Below are positions 10,645 to 22,700 of a stretch of 64,000 nt of DNA, piece after piece. Under the pieces are notes generated by a model that was given only the letters and a program-made list of their open reading frames with translations, was not told the origin of the DNA and did no database searches. The stretch is from Dastarcus helophoroides (lineage: Eukaryota > Arthropoda > Insecta > Coleoptera > Bothrideridae), in NCBI GenBank assembly GCA_028583605.1, contig CM053325.1, forward strand, positions 60,234,322-60,298,321, read 5' to 3'. Every line of letters begins with the position of its first letter. Within the stretch, counting starts at the first letter, position 1. Position numbers and translations under genes: made by a program.

Positions 10645-11574
10645 TTTATTAAATAGACAAAACGATATCAGCTTATAAAACGACTTATTTTGAAACCACA
10701 GAAAACACTTCGATTTTATTCATGCTATTACACCTAATATTGTTGTAGTTGTAAGCAATTTGCTTCCAGCTTTCTAAAAAATAATTAAATTAGTTATTTC
10801 TAAATAGATTCAAATTTCTTTCGAGAAACATACTCTCTGGAGAAACATAATCATTGCGCTCTTTAAAGTAAATCGTACTTGTATCCGCCTCTTATTTATG
10901 GTACTGTTGCACTTTCAAAGGAGTTATCAAAGTGTAAAACTTTATAATAGTAACAATAAAACAAGAGATTAGGTGTTAACGTATTTAATGCCGTAAAATA
11001 TTGCAACATTCGCGAACAGACCATGTTCTACTTTCCCCGTTTTAAAAAAGTTCTGCACTTTACGTTGGGTTATAATATGGAAACTTTTCTCAAAGAAGTT
11101 TCACATGTTTCAGGTTAAACGTTTACGTTGAAGTTCCCACGTTAATTTCGTAAGTTAAATGGTACAATATGCAGTGAATCGAACAACGTCTTATTGTTTA
11201 TCTGCTTTCAGCAGGCAGTAAATACTGAACAGGAACTGAATTATGAACCTTGAACAATTCCACGAAGTAAGGGAAAAAATACAAATTACAAGTTAAACGT
11301 TTAAATAATATTCTCATTCGAGCTAAACGCTCGAAATGTTTATCAAATTGATAATGGGATTCTTTAATTGTGAGGCGTAACTATGCCTAGAAATTTCAAA
11401 TTTCCCTGACAGAGTCCGGCTGAGACTGAAGTAGAAATTTCAAATAACGAAATTTCTTCAAAAAAAAATTAAACTTTTGAGTTCATGCGTCAAATTTTGG
11501 GTCATCGCGTAGATCAGAGATAGCAACAACTTTTTTCGCCAACGGGCCAAATAAAATGGTTGTATTATGACGTG
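10645..11574. other. unique-looking DNA, no gene recognised
   Basis: Sequence after the hAT target duplication and before the higher-order satellite. It is less repetitive than its surroundings, but no exon, open frame or known repeat was recognised. Confidence 0.5.
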
Positions 11575-14500
11575 TGAACGATTGGTGAACGAACACTTTT
11601 GGATTCATATGTTAGCTCTAATGAATGGATTCTTTTGAATTCAATTCAAAGAAGAGCAATCTCTTAATTAATGAAAACACTTTAATCGAGTCCTTCCCGA
11701 TTCTAAAGCACAAGCGGATAATAATTGAGGACTTGTACCTTTTTTACAAGTTCTTTCATGGAAGATGTTCGTAAGCAATGATAACTCTGATGAACGAACA
11801 CTTTTGGACCTCATTTCAAAGAAGAACAATAGCCTAATTCGATGACAAAACTTTGAGTCTCATCAGACTGTAAAGCGCAAGCGGATGGTGGCTATCTCTA
11901 TTTTTGCTATAAGCACCTTCATGGAAGATGTTGGTAGGAAATGATAGCTCTGATAAATGAACTCTTTTGAATTCAGTTCAAAGAAGAGTAATCGCCCAAT
12001 TGATGAAGAAACTTTAAACGAGCTTTTCCAGAATTCTGGAGCACTAGGTGCATTATAAATTGGGGACATGTCCCTTTTCTACAAGCACTTTATGGAAAAT
12101 ATGATAACTGATGAACGAGTACATAGGATTCAATTCAAAGTGCAATCATCCAATTGATGACAAAACTTTGATTCAGTCTCTTAAAGTCTAAAGCACAAGC
12201 GGATGGTTGGCGACCTTGTATCTTTGCTACAAGTAACTTCATGCAAAGATGTTTCGCAAGAGACGATAGTTCTAATCAATGGATTCTTTTGAATTTCAAT
12301 TTCAAAGAAGAGCAATCTCTTAATTGATGAAAAAACTTTAACCGATGTCCTTCCAGATTCTGAAGTACAGGCGGATTATAATTGAGGACTTGTACCTTTT
12401 TCTACAAGTATTTTCATGGAAGATGTTCGCAAGCAATGATAACTCTGATGCAACGAACACTTTTGGACTCATTTCAAAGAAGAACAATCGCCTAATCGAT
12501 GACCAAAACTTTGAGTCTAATTCAGACTGTAAAGCTACAAGCGGATAGTGGCGATCTCTGTATCTTTGCTATAAGTACCTTTCATGAAAGGATGTTGGTA
12601 GGAAAATGATAGCTCTAATAAATGAAACTCTTTTGAATTCAGTTCAAAGAAGAGTAATCGCCCAATTGATGAAGAAACTTAAACGAGCTTTTCCAGATTC
12701 TGGAGCATAGGTGCATTAAAATTGGGGACATGTCCCTTTTCTACAAGCACTTTTATGGAAAATATGATAACTGATGAACGAGCACATTGGATTCAATTCA
12801 AAGTGCAATCATCCAATTGATGACAAAATTTTGATTCAGTCTCTTAAAGTCTAAAGCACAAGCGGATGGTTGGCGACTTGTATCTTTGCTACAAGTAACT
12901 TCATGCAAAATGTTTGCAAGAGACGATAGCTCTAATCAATGGATTCTTTTGAATTCAATTCAAAAAAGAGCAATCTCTTAATTGATGAAAAAACGTTAAC
13001 CGTGTCCTTCCAGGTTCTGAAGCACAGGCGGATTATAATTGAGGACTTGTACCTTTTCTACAAGTTTTTTCATGGAAGATGTTCGTAAGCAAAGATAACT
13101 CTGATGAACGAAACTTTTGGACTCATTTCAAAGAAGAACAATCGCCTAATCGATGACAAAACTTTGAGTCTCTTCAGACTGTAAAGCGCAAGCGGATGGT
13201 GGCGATTTGTATCTTTGCTATAAGTACTTTCATGGAAGATGTTGGTAGGAAATGATAGCTCTGATAATGAACTCTTTTGAATTCAGTTCAAAGAAGAGTA
13301 ATCGCCCAATTGATCACAAAACTTTAAGCGAGTTTTTCCAGATTCTGGAGCATAGGTGCATTAAAATTGGGGACATGTCCCTTTTCTACAAGTACTTTTA
13401 TGGAAAATATGATAACTGATGAACGAGCACATTGGATTCAATTCAAAGTGCAATCATCCAATTGATGACAAAACTTTGATTCAGTCTCTTAAAGTCTAAA
13501 GCACAAGCGGATGGTTGGCGACCTGTATCTTTGCTACAAGTAACTTCATGAAAGATGTTTGCAAGAAAGGATAGCTCTAATGAATGGATACTTTTGAATT
13601 CAGTTCAAAGAAGAGCAATCTCTTAATTGATGAAAAAACTTTAACCGAGTCCTTCCAGATTTTGAAGCCATGGCAGATTATAATTGAGGACTTGTACCTT
13701 TTCTACAAGTACTTTCATGGAAGATGTTCGCAAGCAATGATAACTCTGATGAACGAACACTTTTGGACCCATTTCAAAGAAGAGCAATAACCTAATTGAT
13801 GACAAAACTTTGAGTCTCATCAGACTCTAAAGCACAAGTGGATCGTGGCTATCTCTATCTTTGCATCTTCATGGAAGATGTTGGTAGGAAATGATAGCTC
13901 TGATAAATGAACTCTTTTGAATTCAGTTCAAAGAAAAGTAATCGCCCAATTGATCACAAAACTTTAACCGAGTTTTTCCAGATTCTGGAACACAGGTGCA
14001 TTATAATTGGGGACTGGTCCCTTTTCTACAAGCACTTTAATGGAAAATATGATAACTGATGAACGAGTACATAGGATTCAATTCAAAGTGCAATCATCCA
14101 ATTATGACAAAACTTTGATTCAGTCTCTTAAAGTCTAAAGCACAAGCGGATGGTTGGCGACCTGTATCTTTGCTACAAGTAACTTCATGAAAGATGTTTG
14201 CAAGAAAGGATAGCTCTAATGAATGGATTCTTTTGAATTCAGTTCAAAGAAGAGCAATCTCTTAATTGATGAAAAAACTTTAACCGAGTCCTTCCAGATT
14301 TTGAAGCCCAGGCGGATGATAATTGAGGACTTGTAACTTTTTTACAAGTACTTTCATGGAAGATGTTCGTAAGCAATGATAACTTTGATGAACGAACACT
14401 CTTGGACTCATTTCAAAGAAGAACAATAGTCTAATTGATGACAAAGCTTTGAGTCTCTTCAGACTGTAAAGCACAAGCGGATGTTGGCGATTTGTATCTT

Positions 14501-15187
14501 TGCTATAGGTACCTTCATGGAAGATATTAGTAGGAAATGACAGCTCTAATAAATGAACTCTTTCGAATTTAGTTCAAAGAAGAGTAATCGCCCAATTAAT
14601 GAAGAAACTTTAACCGAGCTTTTCCAGATTCTGTAGCAGAGGTGGATTAAAATTGGGGACTTGTCCCTTTTCTACAAGCACTTTCATGGAAAATATGACA
14701 ACTGATGAACGAACACATTGGATTCAATTCAAAGTACAATCATCCAATGAGGACAAAACTTTGATTCATTCTCTTCAAAGTCTAAAGCACAAGCGAGTGG
14801 TTAGCGACTTGTATCTTTGCTACAAGTAGCTTGATGAAAGATGTTCGCAAGAAACGATAGTTTTAATGAATGGATTCTTTTGATTTCGATTCAAAGAAGA
14901 GCAATCTCTTAATTGATGAAAAAACGTTAACCGAGTCCTTCCAGGTTCTGAAGTTCAGGCGGATTATAATTGAGGACTTGTACTTTTTCTACAAGTATTT
15001 TCATGGAAGATGTTCGCAAGCAATGATAACTCTGATGAACGAACACTTTGGACTTATTTCAAAGAAAAGCAATCGCCTAATTGATGACAAAACTTTGAGT
15101 CTCTTCAGACTGTAAAGCGCAAGCGGATGGTGGCGATTTGTATCTTTGCTGTAAGTACCTTCATGGAAGATGTCGGTAAGAAATGAT
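11575..15187. repeat. satellite with ~160-bp monomers in ~645-bp higher-order repeats
   Basis: Four related monomer types alternate in fixed order. They can be told apart by the block before the shared TTCAAAG motif: type A has ATGGATTCTTTTGAATTC, type B has ACGAACACTTTTGGAC, type C has AATGAACTCTTTTGAATTC, and type D has ACGAGCACATTGGATTC. The A monomer recurs at about 11622, 12278, 12938, 13575, 14218 and 14864, so the higher-order unit is about 640-660 bp and is present about 5.5 times. Monomer spacing within one unit is about 154-167 bp. The array resumes after the hAT insertion at 17746. Confidence 0.9.
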
Positions 15188-17745
15188 CAGTGGCGGCTGG
15201 TGTATAAGCACTGTGGAACTGCAGCACCCCCAATTTCGCTTAAGAGTTTTTTTCTCAAAATTTTCTGAACACTTTTCATTTCACAAATTTTTGTAGAAAT
15301 TTTAAATATTCTCTGATTTCTTTTTATAGAAATTTTAGGTTTCTTTCACGAAGTTACGACATTTAAAAACCAATCAAAATCACATTTTTAAAAACTAATT
15401 TTTGTAAAAGTATTGAGGAAGAAAAAAAATCGAATTTTGAGAAAAAAGTCGAAATTTAAGAAAATATCCAAATTTTGAGAAAAAAAAGTTGAAATTTTGA
15501 GTTTAAAGTCGACATTTCCAGAAAAATGTCGATATTTTGAGAAAAATGTCGAAATTTCGATATTAAAGTCGACATTTCGAGAAAAAAGTGGAAATTTGAG
15601 AAAAACGTCGAAATTTCAAGAAATCGAAATTTCGAAATATTTCGAGAAAAAAGTCGAAATTTAAGAAAAAAGTCGAGATTTTGAGAGAAAAAATCGAAAT
15701 TTGCGAGCAAATGCGAAATTTCGAGAAAAAAAGTCGAAATTTTAAGTTTAAAATTGAAATATTAAAAAAATATTGAAATGTCGATATTAAGGTCAAAATT
15801 TCGACAATAAAGTTGAAATTTGAAAAAAAAAACTAAATTATAAGAAAAAGGGTCGAAATTTTGAGAAAAAATCGAAACTGAGAAAAAAGTTAAAATTTCA
15901 AGAAAAAAGGCGAAATTTCGAAATATTTCGAAAAAAAAATCGAGATTTGAGAAAAAAGTCGAAATTTCGAGAAAAAAGGCAACATTTCGCGAAAAAAAAG
16001 TCGAAATTTTCAGAAAAAAGTCGAAATTTCCAGAAGAGTTGAAATTTAAGAAAAAAGTCGAAATTTTGAGAAAAAAAGTCGAAATTTCGAAATATTTCGA
16101 GAAAAAAATCGAAATTTGGGACAATAGTCGAGATTTCGAGAAAAAAGTCGAAATTTCGCGAAAAAATAGTCGAAATTTCGAAACAAAAATCGAAGTTTGC
16201 GAGAACAGTCGAAATTTCGAAAAAAGTTAAAATTTTGAATTTAAAGTCGAAATCTTGAGAAAAATATCGAAATGTCGGTATTAAGGTCAAAATTTCGAGA
16301 AAAAAGTCAAAGTTTGAGAAAAAAAACGAAGTTTCGAGAAAAAGATCAAAATTTCGAGAAAAAATCGAAATTTGAGAAAAAAGTCAAAATTTTGAGACAA
16401 AAGTCGAAATTTTGAGAAAAAAAGTCGAAATGTCGAGAAAAAAGTCAAAATTTCGAGCTTAAAATTGAAATTTGAGAAAAAAAGTCGAAATTTCTAAAGA
16501 TAACATTTTTTTAAATCGATTTCCTTTCTACGCCTTTGTAACATTTCGAAAAAGTTCAAATTTTCAGAAAAAAGTCGAAATTTTGAGAAAAAAGTCGAAA
16601 ATTCTAAAAATAACATTTTTTTTAATCGATGTCCTTTCTACGCCTTTGTAACATTATTAATTATTTCAAGTTTTTTTTTCAAATTTCGATTTTTTCTCTA
16701 AAAAATTTTGCTTTTTTTTCCTATGAAATTTATGTTTTTCTCTAAACATTTTATACAAAGAATTTTTTTGAAATTTCGATTTATCCTGGAGATTTTGTCT
16801 TTAAAATATTTTTTCCTGTAGAAATTTTGCAATTTGGACTCAACTTTTCCGGACAACCGGACAATTGAAAACAAGTGAAAATTATCAGGTAGATCGAGGT
16901 TTTCAAAAATCGAAATATTGAGAAGTTAAAATTTTGGAAAAAGTTTAAATTTTTGGTAGCTAAGATTTTGAATCAAAGTGGAACATTTTTTTAAGAAGTT
17001 GAAATTTTAGGTCAAAAAAATTTTAAAAAAAATGTCAAAAATTTCATGAAATTTCAAAATTTTTAAAAAAGTCGAAATTTTGAAAAAATTTCCAAAATTA
17101 AGAAGTAGCGAAATTTTCAACAACAAAAAATTAAATAATAATCGAAACTTTCCAAAAAAAAAGTCGAAATTTTGAAAAAGAGTTGGTATTTAAATAAAAA
17201 CCAATCGAAGTTATTAAGAATCGAAATTTTCAATAAAAAATTATAATGTGCAAAAAAAATTATAAACAAAAATGAAATTTAGAAAAAAGTCGAAAATTTA
17301 AAGTCATGTTTAGTTTTGAAAAAATTTACATTTTCAGAAAAAGTAAGAATTTTCAAATGGTAAAAATTAAAAAAATGTAATAATTAATTTTCAAAAAAAA
17401 AAACTACAAAAAAAAGACAGAACACCGAAAAGTCTAAATATTTACGCAAACACAGAAATTTTTAAAAGAGTATTAGCAGTTTTTCAAAAAAGTCAATACT
17501 TAAAATTAAAATAAGGTCGAGATTACAAGAAAAAATCTAAATTGTGCAATACAGTAGAAATTTGGAAAAAATCCAACCTTTCAAGAAACGCGACATCATC
17601 AAAAGTTTTCATTGTCAAGTTTTCAAAGGAATTCGAAATTTTCGAAAAGTAACGTTTTGAAAATGTCGAAATTTCTAGTAGATATCTTAAAAATTTTTAA
17701 ACTTCAAGCAGCACCCCCATTAGTTTTGGTTACGAGCCGCCACTG
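15188..17745. mobile_element. non-autonomous hAT-like element (CAGTGGCGGC family) inside the higher-order satellite
   Basis: It starts CAGTGGCGGCTGGTG and ends ACGAGCCGCCACTG, flanked by the perfect 8-bp duplication GAAATGAT (15180-15187 and 17746-17753). Shared subterminal blocks are GCAGCACCCCCAATTTCGC on the left and GCAGCACCCCCATTAG on the right. There is no transposase. The middle is TCGAAATTTCGA satellite (15420-16650), followed by AT-rich degenerate sequence. The duplication lies inside a type-C satellite monomer, so the satellite was there first. Confidence 0.93.
15420..16650. repeat. TCGAAATTTCGA satellite array B
   Basis: Same unit as array A but in the opposite orientation (AAAAAAGTCGAAATTTCGAG on this strand). 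The spacer with CCTTTCTACGCCTTTGTAAC appears at about 16520 and 16630, the reverse complement of the spacer in array A. Low-complexity open frames on both strands are by-products. Confidence 0.88.
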
Positions 17746-17960
17746 GAAATGATAACTCTGATAAATAAATTCTTTCTAATTCAATTCAAAAACGAGTAAT
17801 CGCTTAATTGATGATAACACTTTAACCGAGTTTTTCCATATTCTGGAGCACAGGTGGATTATAATTGGGGACTTGGCGAATACTTTTGGATTCAATTCAA
17901 AGACGAACAATCACCCAATTGATGACACAACTTTGACTGCACAAAGCACAAGTGAACGGT
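17746..17960. repeat. continuation of the higher-order satellite after the hAT insertion
   Basis: Monomer-like sequence (AATTCAATTCAAAAACGAGTAATCG, then a D-type piece with CAATCACCCAATTGATGAC) continues the array that stops at 15187. It is more diverged than the main array and fades out around 17960, as array edges often do. Confidence 0.75.
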
Positions 17961-18633
17961 TGACGACTTGTATCTTTGCTACTACTGTTTGCAAGAAATG
18001 ATGGCTCTGATTTCCCCAAGAGCAACATTTAAAGCCTACAAGGGTCAACAATCCCTTGCTATCTAATTTGGTGCAGTGGGAACTTCCACTTCTGGAGACT
18101 CCTCTTTCAGTAGACTTCCATGCTTTGGAATTCCCCGCCAAGTAAAATGTTCCTCCTGTAAGTGCTTCTAAGGCATAAATAGTTGAATTAGTCGGGCTTT
18201 AAAAATAACTGAAACAAATATACATAGAACATCCGGTAGGCTTATCGAAATTGTCATAAAAGTGACTAATCTAATTCTTTGAAGGATAATTTAAACGAGT
18301 TTCTAAACAGGAATTTCGCAAATTTATAAATCCGCCTATCAAGTGCATGAATAACGTCATTATTATAATACAAAGTTTGGAGTGTCGTAAGAAACACCGA
18401 CTGTAGCATAATAATGAATCGCGCGTTCAAGTTTAGGAAAGGTAGCTTTGTTTATGAATCTTATGCTCTCCGGGGCAAGTAATTAACAATATGATGAGTT
18501 TTGTGTAGGTACAGCTACAAAACGGTAAGCGGAACTTCCTCCAAGGACGATCTACTTTTAGGAATGTCTCCCGGATGAATTCGGATTTGTACAATGAATC
18601 GTCGATATTTTATCCATTGTTCTATGATGAGTA
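17960..18633. other. unique-looking DNA, no gene assigned
   Basis: GC content is a little higher than its surroundings around 18000-18170. I could not match any open frame on either strand to a known protein, and no splice-bounded exon was convincing. Confidence 0.45.
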
Positions 18634-18641
18634 GTAAACAA

Positions 18642-21600
18642 CAGTGGCGGCTCGCGTATAGACACTGTGGAACTGCAACACCCCCAATTTCGCTTAAGAC
18701 TTTTTTCTCAAAATTTTCCGAAGACCTTTCCTTAAACAATTTTTTGTAGAGATTTTAAATTTTCTCTGATTTCTTTTTATAGAAATGTCAAGTTTCTTTT
18801 ACGAAGTTACTGGATTTTAAAATCTATTTTAATTTTCTTTTCTAATTTTTGTAAAAATTTTGAGAAAATAATTAAAATTTCAAAATAAAATCCAAATCCA
18901 ACTCTTCTCGCATTTTAATATTTCTTTAAAAAAAATAATAGCGAATATTCGAGTTTTTACCTTATATCTCAATTTCAACTTTTTTGTATAAAAATTTTGA
19001 GTTTCTTCTAGATATTTCGATTTATTTAAGAAAATTTTAATATTTTCTTTGAAGTTCCATTTTTTTCGTAAATATTTTATAAAAAGAATTTTTTTTATAA
19101 ACTCCCATTTTGTCTGAAAATTGTCCTTAAATTTTTTTCTGGAAATTTCTCCAGATTTTTTTATGTTCCTCTAATTGGCTTTAAAAGTGTCAAGTTTTTT
19201 CACTAGACTATGACATTTCATATTTCATTTTATTTTCTAATTTTGATAAAAATATTTAGCAAAAAACCCTAAAATTTCTATAAAAATGTCAACATTTTGA
19301 AAAAAACGAAGAAATTTTAAGAAAAAATTTAATTTTCAACTCCTTTCGCATTTTGTAATTTTTTTAAAATGAAATAACAACCGAGTCTTGGATTATTTTG
19401 GTAAAATTTCAATTTCAACCTTTTTGTAAAGATATTTCAATTTTTTTTTCAAAGAAATTTTGATTTTTTTCCCATGAAATTTGTGTTTTTCTTTAAACAT
19501 TTTATACAAAGAAATTTTTTTAGAATTTTAACTTTTGCTGGAGATTTTGTCTTTAAAATATTATTTCTTGTAAAAATTTTTCATTTCTCTAATTTGTTTT
19601 AGAAATGTTAAAGTTTTTCACGAAATGTTAATATTTTAAAGTTCCTTTTATTTTGTAATTTTGATAAGAAACTGAAAATTATTAAGTACTAGCTGGCCCT
19701 GGCGAACTTCGTACCACCTCAGAATTAATAAATATTGTGTTAACTCATTAGAATGAACATTTTCAAAAGAAAATAAGGATTTTGAAAAAAGTTTATATTT
19801 TGAAAAAAAAATTAAATTTTTAAAATAGTCGACATTTTCAATAATTGTGCGAATGGAAAAAGGCAAAATTTTGGAAAAATATTGACATTTAAAATAATTG
19901 CAGAATTTTTAATTAAATTTTCAAAGAAGCTGAAATTTTGAATATTGAAGAAAACTCAAAATAATTAAAAAAATCATGATTATCAAAAAGGCTGAAATTT
20001 TGAAGAGGTAAAATTTTGGAAAAAGTCCAACTTTTGAGTAGTTCAAATTTAAAATAAAAACTCACTTTTTTTAAAAGTTGAAGATTTAATTGGAAATGTT
20101 GAAAAGAAAATTATAAATAATATTTTGAAAAAAGTTTGGACAAAAGTCGACCTGAAATGGAATCGACATTTTTAGAAAAATTCGAAATTTGACGAATTAG
20201 CTAGAAATTTCAAAATGAGTTTTTAAGAAATGTCTCACTTAAAAGAAAAATCAAAATTTTCGAATAAAGAATCGACAGTATGCAAAGAATGCCAAAGTTT
20301 TGTAAATAGTTTAAATTAAAAAAATAGTCGAACTTTTTAAGTTATCCAAACATTTTTCATTTTGAAAACTAGGTAAAACTTTAAAAACTACGAACATTTG
20401 AAAAAAACCGAAATATTTAACAAAGTGGGAATTAAAAAAAAGTTAAAAATTTTGGAAAAGCGCAGATTTAGGAAAGGACAACATTTTCAGGAAATAGCAG
20501 AAATTTTGAACACTTTGATCTTTCTAAATTTTGAGAAATATACGAAATATATAAAAAATTTAAGGATAAGGAAAACATTTTCAGAAACTTTCAAATTTCC
20601 AAAAGAAGTCAAAATTTAGAAAATGAGGATATTTTCAAACAAATAGGTCGAAATTTTATAGTCGAAATTAAAAAAAATGTATCAAAACTTCGAAAAAATA
20701 GACACATTCTAAATATCTGTGAATTATTATCGAGGTTTTAAAATAATGCGAAATTTTAAAAAAAGTTTATATTTTGAATAATAGGGAAATTTTCACTCAA
20801 ATTATCAACAAAAACCAAAATATTTAAAGCTGGAATATTAAAAACAAGTCGAAAATTATCAGCTAGATTGAGATTTCCAAAAATCGAAATACTGAGAAGT
20901 TAAAAGTTTGAAGAGGGTTTAAATTGTTGTTAGTTAAAATTTTGAACCAAAGTTAAAGATTTTTTAAAAAAGATTGAAATTTCAGGTCAACAAAATTAAA
21001 CTTTTGAAAAAATGTTGAACGTCAAGACTTAAAAAAATCGAAATTTTAAAAGAATTTCGAAAATTAAAAAGTAATAAAGAACGAAAGTGGTCGAAAATGT
21101 GAAAAAGTCGACATTTAATAAAATGTTTCAATTTCAAGTTTGCAAAAAAATCGAAATTTTGAAAAATGGTTTACATTAAAAAAATAGTGAAAATTATTAA
21201 AAAACGAAATTTTCAATCAAAATAGATAATTTCTTAAAAAAAAATAATGAAATTTTAAAAAAGATCAAAAATTTAAAACGTCAAAAGTCCAGTTTTAAAA
21301 AATTTTACGTTTTCAAAAAAAGTAAAACAATAATGTACTTAATTTTCAAAAAAAAAATACAAAAAACAAACCACCGAAAAGTTTAAATATTTTCGAAAAT
21401 GGAGATATTTTTAAAAGAGTATACACAGATTTTCGAAAAAGTCAATACTTAAAAATAAAATAAAGTTGAAATTATAAGAAAAAAGTCTAAATTTTGGAAT
21501 ATAATCGAAATTTGAAAAAATCCAGTCTTTCAAAAAACGCGACATAATTCAAAAATTTTCATTGACAAGTTTTCTAAGAAATCTAAAATTTTCGAAAAGT

Positions 21601-22288
21601 TACCATACATTTTGAAAATGTCAAAATTTAATTTTTGTTGAGGTTTTAAAAAGTTAAAATTTTGAAGAAATCCCCATTTCAACTTTTATCTCAAAATTTC
21701 GACTTTTTTCTGAAAATTTCGACTTTTTTTCCCGAAATTTCGACTTTTTTCTCAAAATTTTCACTTTTTCCTCAAATTTCGATTTTTTTCGAAATTTTGA
21801 TTTTTTCTCGAAACTTCGTTTTTTTTCTCAAACTTCGACTTTTCTCTCGAAATTTTGACTTTTCTTTCGCGAAATTTCGACTTTTTTTCTCAAAATATTT
21901 CAAATTTCGACTTTTTTTTTAATTTCGACCTTCTTCTGAAATTTCGACTTTTCTGGAAATTTTGACTTTTTTCTGAAAATTTCGACTTTTTTTGCGAAAT
22001 TTTGACTTCTTTCTCGAAATTTTGACTTTTTTTTTTGAAATTTTGAATTTTTTTCGAAATATTTCAAAATTTCGACTTTTTTCTCAATTTCGATTTTTTT
22101 TCTCGAAATTTCGTTTTCTAAGAAATCCAAAATTTTCGAAAAGTTACCATACATTTTGAAAATGTCGAAATTTCTAGTTGAAGTTTTAAGAAGTTAAAAT
22201 TTTGAAAAAAATCCCCATTTTGGATAACATATAAAACGCTAAACATTGTCGCAGCACCCCCATTAGTTTTGGCTACGAGCCGCCACTG
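18642..22288. mobile_element. non-autonomous hAT-like element (CAGTGGCGGC family)
   Basis: It starts CAGTGGCGGCTCGCG and ends ACGAGCCGCCACTG, flanked by the perfect 8-bp duplication GTAAACAA (18634-18641 and 22289-22296). It shares the left and right subterminal blocks with the element at 15188. The interior is AT-rich degenerate repeat with a short TCGAAATTTCGA block near its right end (21670-22120). At 3.65 kb it is longer than its relatives. No transposase gene was found. Confidence 0.93.
21670..22120. repeat. TCGAAATTTCGA satellite array C (short)
   Basis: About 450 bp of the same unit, in the orientation of array A (TTTTTTCTCGAAATTTCGAC). It lies just inside the right end of the hAT-like element at 18642-22288. 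Confidence 0.85.
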
Positions 22289-22296
22289 GTAAACAA

Positions 22297-22700
22297 TATC
22301 GAAATTAAAGGAAATTAGTTTCTTAGCACGATCCAATCCCAAAAAACCTATGTCAAATCTGGTCCTCGTGGTATTATAGAAAAAGAAAGTTAGAATGGTC
22401 TAAAAACGTAGATTACATAAGTGAGGTACCTACAAATTGGCATTTTTTTGAAAAGTGTTTTATGGATAAATTATGACCGTTTGCATCTTCCTCCTTCTTC
22501 AAATCCTTTTTTCTATTGTGAAAGGATAATCCTTTTAAAGTTGCCCGCGAGTGGGATTCTTTAACAAAAAAAGAATAAACAACAATAAACAAATTTCGAG
22601 GAAGAAACAGCCAACGAAAAGACCATATGAAGTTAATTTTAGAAATAACACAAACCTGCAATTTTTGAAAATTATTTTATGTATTAACCACCCCCTCCCC
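22297..22700. other. unique-looking DNA, no gene assigned
   Basis: Sequence to the right of the hAT duplication. Small frames on both strands (22413-22661 and 22551-22853) match nothing I know. A segment near 22708-22745 resembles the CCTAAAAAAGTTTTC end of the MITE family seen at 61604-61765. Confidence 0.4.

Noticed and set aside
19685..19730. ACTAGCTGGCCCTGGCGAAC motif resembling a common animal repeat end
   Set aside because: Looks familiar from dispersed repeats, but I cannot assign a class or borders from this window.
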